Made by a program: the position numbers and the translations under genes
In this document: positions 62,874 to 64,000 of the stretch, in pieces
Position numbering within the stretch: the stretch's first letter is position 1
How the letters are laid out: every line of letters starts with the position of its first letter
NCBI GenBank assembly: GCA_017935345.1
Contig: JAGBHU010000045.1
Span: 28,024-92,023 of the forward strand
Direction of reading: 5' to 3'
Origin: Coprococcus sp.
GTDB taxonomy: Bacteria; Bacillota; Clostridia; Lachnospirales; Lachnospiraceae
DNA: 64,000 bases
Notes under the pieces: model-generated
What the model was told of the DNA's origin: nothing
The model's input: only the letters and a program-made list of their open reading frames with translations
Databases searched by the model: none

Positions 62874-63629
62874 ATGTTAGATTATGTGAAATATATAGAT
62901 ATAGAATACGATGCCGATAGTACAACTAGAGCAAACAGTTTGAAAACAACATTAATAAGATGTGCAGAGCTGATGGGAATGACCGCAGAGGACATATCAG
63001 AAAGCTCTAATGTAATAAGATTAAAAATAATACACAGTCTTTGCCCTGAAGATTATATGGTGTGGTACTGTTCTAATCCAGGGGAAATTAGTCCAAGGGT
63101 AAATTTTTACATAGAATTAGACAAGGATACATCTACCTCAACAAACGTGAATGATAAGCTTGGGGACATGCAATTTCAGAATTATCAGAATTTTACATAT
63201 TATAGATACAGATTTTATTGTGTACAAAGCAAAGACGGAAAAAATGTAGCTTGGGGATATGCGAATATAGAAAATTCATCAATGAGTTTAAACTATGGAT
63301 TGATGATTGGTAAAGACTTAAATAATGATACAGTTAAAGGAATGTATTTTACTAAGCAATTTATATATTACTATGAAAACACTAATAATAGATTGAGTTA
63401 CGAGATTGCAAATACAAACACTACAAACCTTGCTTCGTTAGTAATGAATAAAGCATGCGTTCCATCTATAGGCTTTTTAGCGGACTCAGCTTATTTTCCA
63501 TTGATGGCATATCCTTCAATTACACCATATGATGTATCTATGAACGGGAAAATTTATTTGTTTGCATCAACAGATGGTACCGCAAATGGCAGAATCGCAT
63601 TTGAAGTAGAAAATAATAAAATTAATTAA
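62874..63629 (+). CDS. Last gene of the tail cassette, probable receptor-binding component
   Basis: A 251-residue protein starting after AAGGAGG. No family is recognised; the sequence is rich in Tyr, Asn and Ser with beta-strand character (YRYRFYCVQSKDGKNVAWGY) and has no signal peptide. As the last, AT-rich gene of the tip block it is the likeliest specificity determinant, but that is inference. Confidence 0.55.
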   Translation: MLDYVKYIDIEYDADSTTRANSLKTTLIRCAELMGMTAEDISESSNVIRLKIIHSLCPEDYMVWYCSNPGEISPRVNFYIELDKDTSTSTNVNDKLGDMQFQNYQNFTYYRYRFYCVQSKDGKNVAWGYANIENSSMSLNYGLMIGKDLNNDTVKGMYFTKQFIYYYENTNNRLSYEIANTNTTNLASLVMNKACVPSIGFLADSAYFPLMAYPSITPYDVSMNGKIYLFASTDGTANGRIAFEVENNKIN

Positions 63630-63707
63630 TAAAATCAAAACACTACTCTTCAATACCATTCATAACACAGTTAAAATCAAATGATGTAAATAATATTTTA
63701 TAACCTT

Positions 63708-63748
63708 AATCGGGCTGTTACAAAATTTTTGTGGCAGCCCGATTTTTT
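63708..63748 (+). terminator. Rho-independent terminator ending the tail cassette
   Basis: Arms AATCGGGCTG (63708-63717) and CAGCCCGATT (63735-63744) with T residues after. It follows the last tail gene by about 80 bases and marks the end of the operon. Confidence 0.9.
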
Positions 63749-63812
63749 CCTACTCAATCAAATAATAATATTCTAGTATCATATATTATATATCAATAAT
63801 TATAATTTAAGC

Positions 63813-63843
63813 AAAAAAATAAGCACTACATCAGTGCTTATTT
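63813..63843 (-). terminator. Terminator of the rRNA operon
   Basis: Eleven-base perfect arms (AAATAAGCACT at 63817-63827 and AGTGCTTATTT at 63833-63843) followed in minus orientation by a run of T residues. It lies only about 100 bases past the 23S 3' end. Confidence 0.9.
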
Positions 63844-63943
63844 CCTTAATACATATTCATGTACCTTCAGAATTTCATACAGAAAGCATCTCTGCCATCT
63901 TCTACCTTCGTTTTTCATATCTCTTGCAATTCTTCTTACCTCT

Positions 63944-64000
63944 TAGGATAAGTCTTCGACCTATTAGTACTTGTCAGCTACATGCGTTACCGCACTTCCA
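63944..64000 (-). rRNA. 23S ribosomal RNA, 3' end (partial)
   Basis: The minus strand ends ...GGTACTAATAGGTCGAAGACTTATCC, the conserved 3' terminal region of bacterial 23S rRNA. The gene runs off the right edge. The 3' end is placed by analogy and may be off by a few bases. No 5S gene lies between it and the terminator at 63813. Confidence 0.9.

Noticed and set aside
63844..63943. 5S rRNA between 23S and the terminator
   Set aside because: The stretch lacks any recognisable 5S core and is too short for the roughly 117-base gene.
36611..63944. Integrated prophage with tRNA-Trp as attachment site
   Set aside because: No integrase gene and no repeat of the tRNA 3' end is visible near 63,630-63,940, so site-specific integration into this tRNA is not supported.

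Overview
The window reads as chromosomal DNA of an anaerobic, low-GC, Gram-positive member of the Clostridia, most likely the family Lachnospiraceae. The basis is the gene content: a sodium- or proton-translocating Rnf complex with ApbE, a GGGtGRT protein paired with a NifU-like scaffold, NrdR, a YlmC/YmxH sporulation protein, Thr/Glu-rich secreted proteins and a sortase-like SPKTGD tail. I cannot name the genus.

Positions 1-36,400 are ordinary chromosome, mostly on the minus strand. In order they hold: an amino-acid ABC transporter (ATPase start plus a fused binding-protein/permease); a glycerophosphodiesterase; the GGGtGRT/NifU-like pair; a PHP phosphoesterase; yajC-tgt; an HtrA protease with tandem N-terminal repeats; a plus-strand ABC exporter; nrdR-yigZ and ylmC; the rnfC-(D-G fusion)-E-A-B operon; apbE, a NusG-II protein and a Gx transporter; a RelA/SpoT-domain protein; an ABC-F ATPase; a secreted cell-wall-binding NlpC/P60-like protein; and a cluster of extracytoplasmic proteins with two paralogous pairs of membrane-anchored HTH regulator plus membrane-anchored sensor-like protein. 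A tRNA-Trp gene closes this part.

Positions about 36,800-63,750 hold a complete-looking phage-tail cassette between tRNA-Trp and an oppositely oriented rRNA operon, of which only the 23S 3' end is in the window. It contains a major tail protein, probable tail assembly proteins, amidase, holin, tape measure, distal tail protein, a tail-tip protein with an S74 chaperone, BppU-like and other tip proteins, and a final terminator. I find no terminase, portal, capsid, head-tail connector, integrase or phage replication gene. It therefore looks like a headless tail particle (flexible F-type tailocin or similar) rather than a prophage.

Its control region is the most striking part of the window. A near-consensus sigma-A promoter (TTGACA-N17-TATACT) carries a near-perfect Gram-positive LexA/SOS box inside its spacer and drives, leftward, a protein that fuses sigma-factor-like regions to a DUF262 domain. 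Rightward lies a 948-residue protein with the DxDxD metal site (DFDSD) and an RSPH...GN motif of single-chain double-psi-beta-barrel RNA polymerases (YonO/QDE-1/crAss-like phage type), followed by an HU-like protein with an apparent AUA start, then the tail genes. The inferred cascade is DNA damage -> LexA release -> sigma-DUF262 protein -> dedicated RNA polymerase -> tail operon -> lysis and release. To my knowledge this arrangement has not been described for a tailocin.

The tape-measure gene is split by about 1.4 kb holding a hairpin-rich block, a start-less ORF remnant and an inverted zinc-ribbon gene. The remnant and the flanking tape-measure DNA are visibly AT-richer than the rest of the operon, which suggests horizontal exchange.
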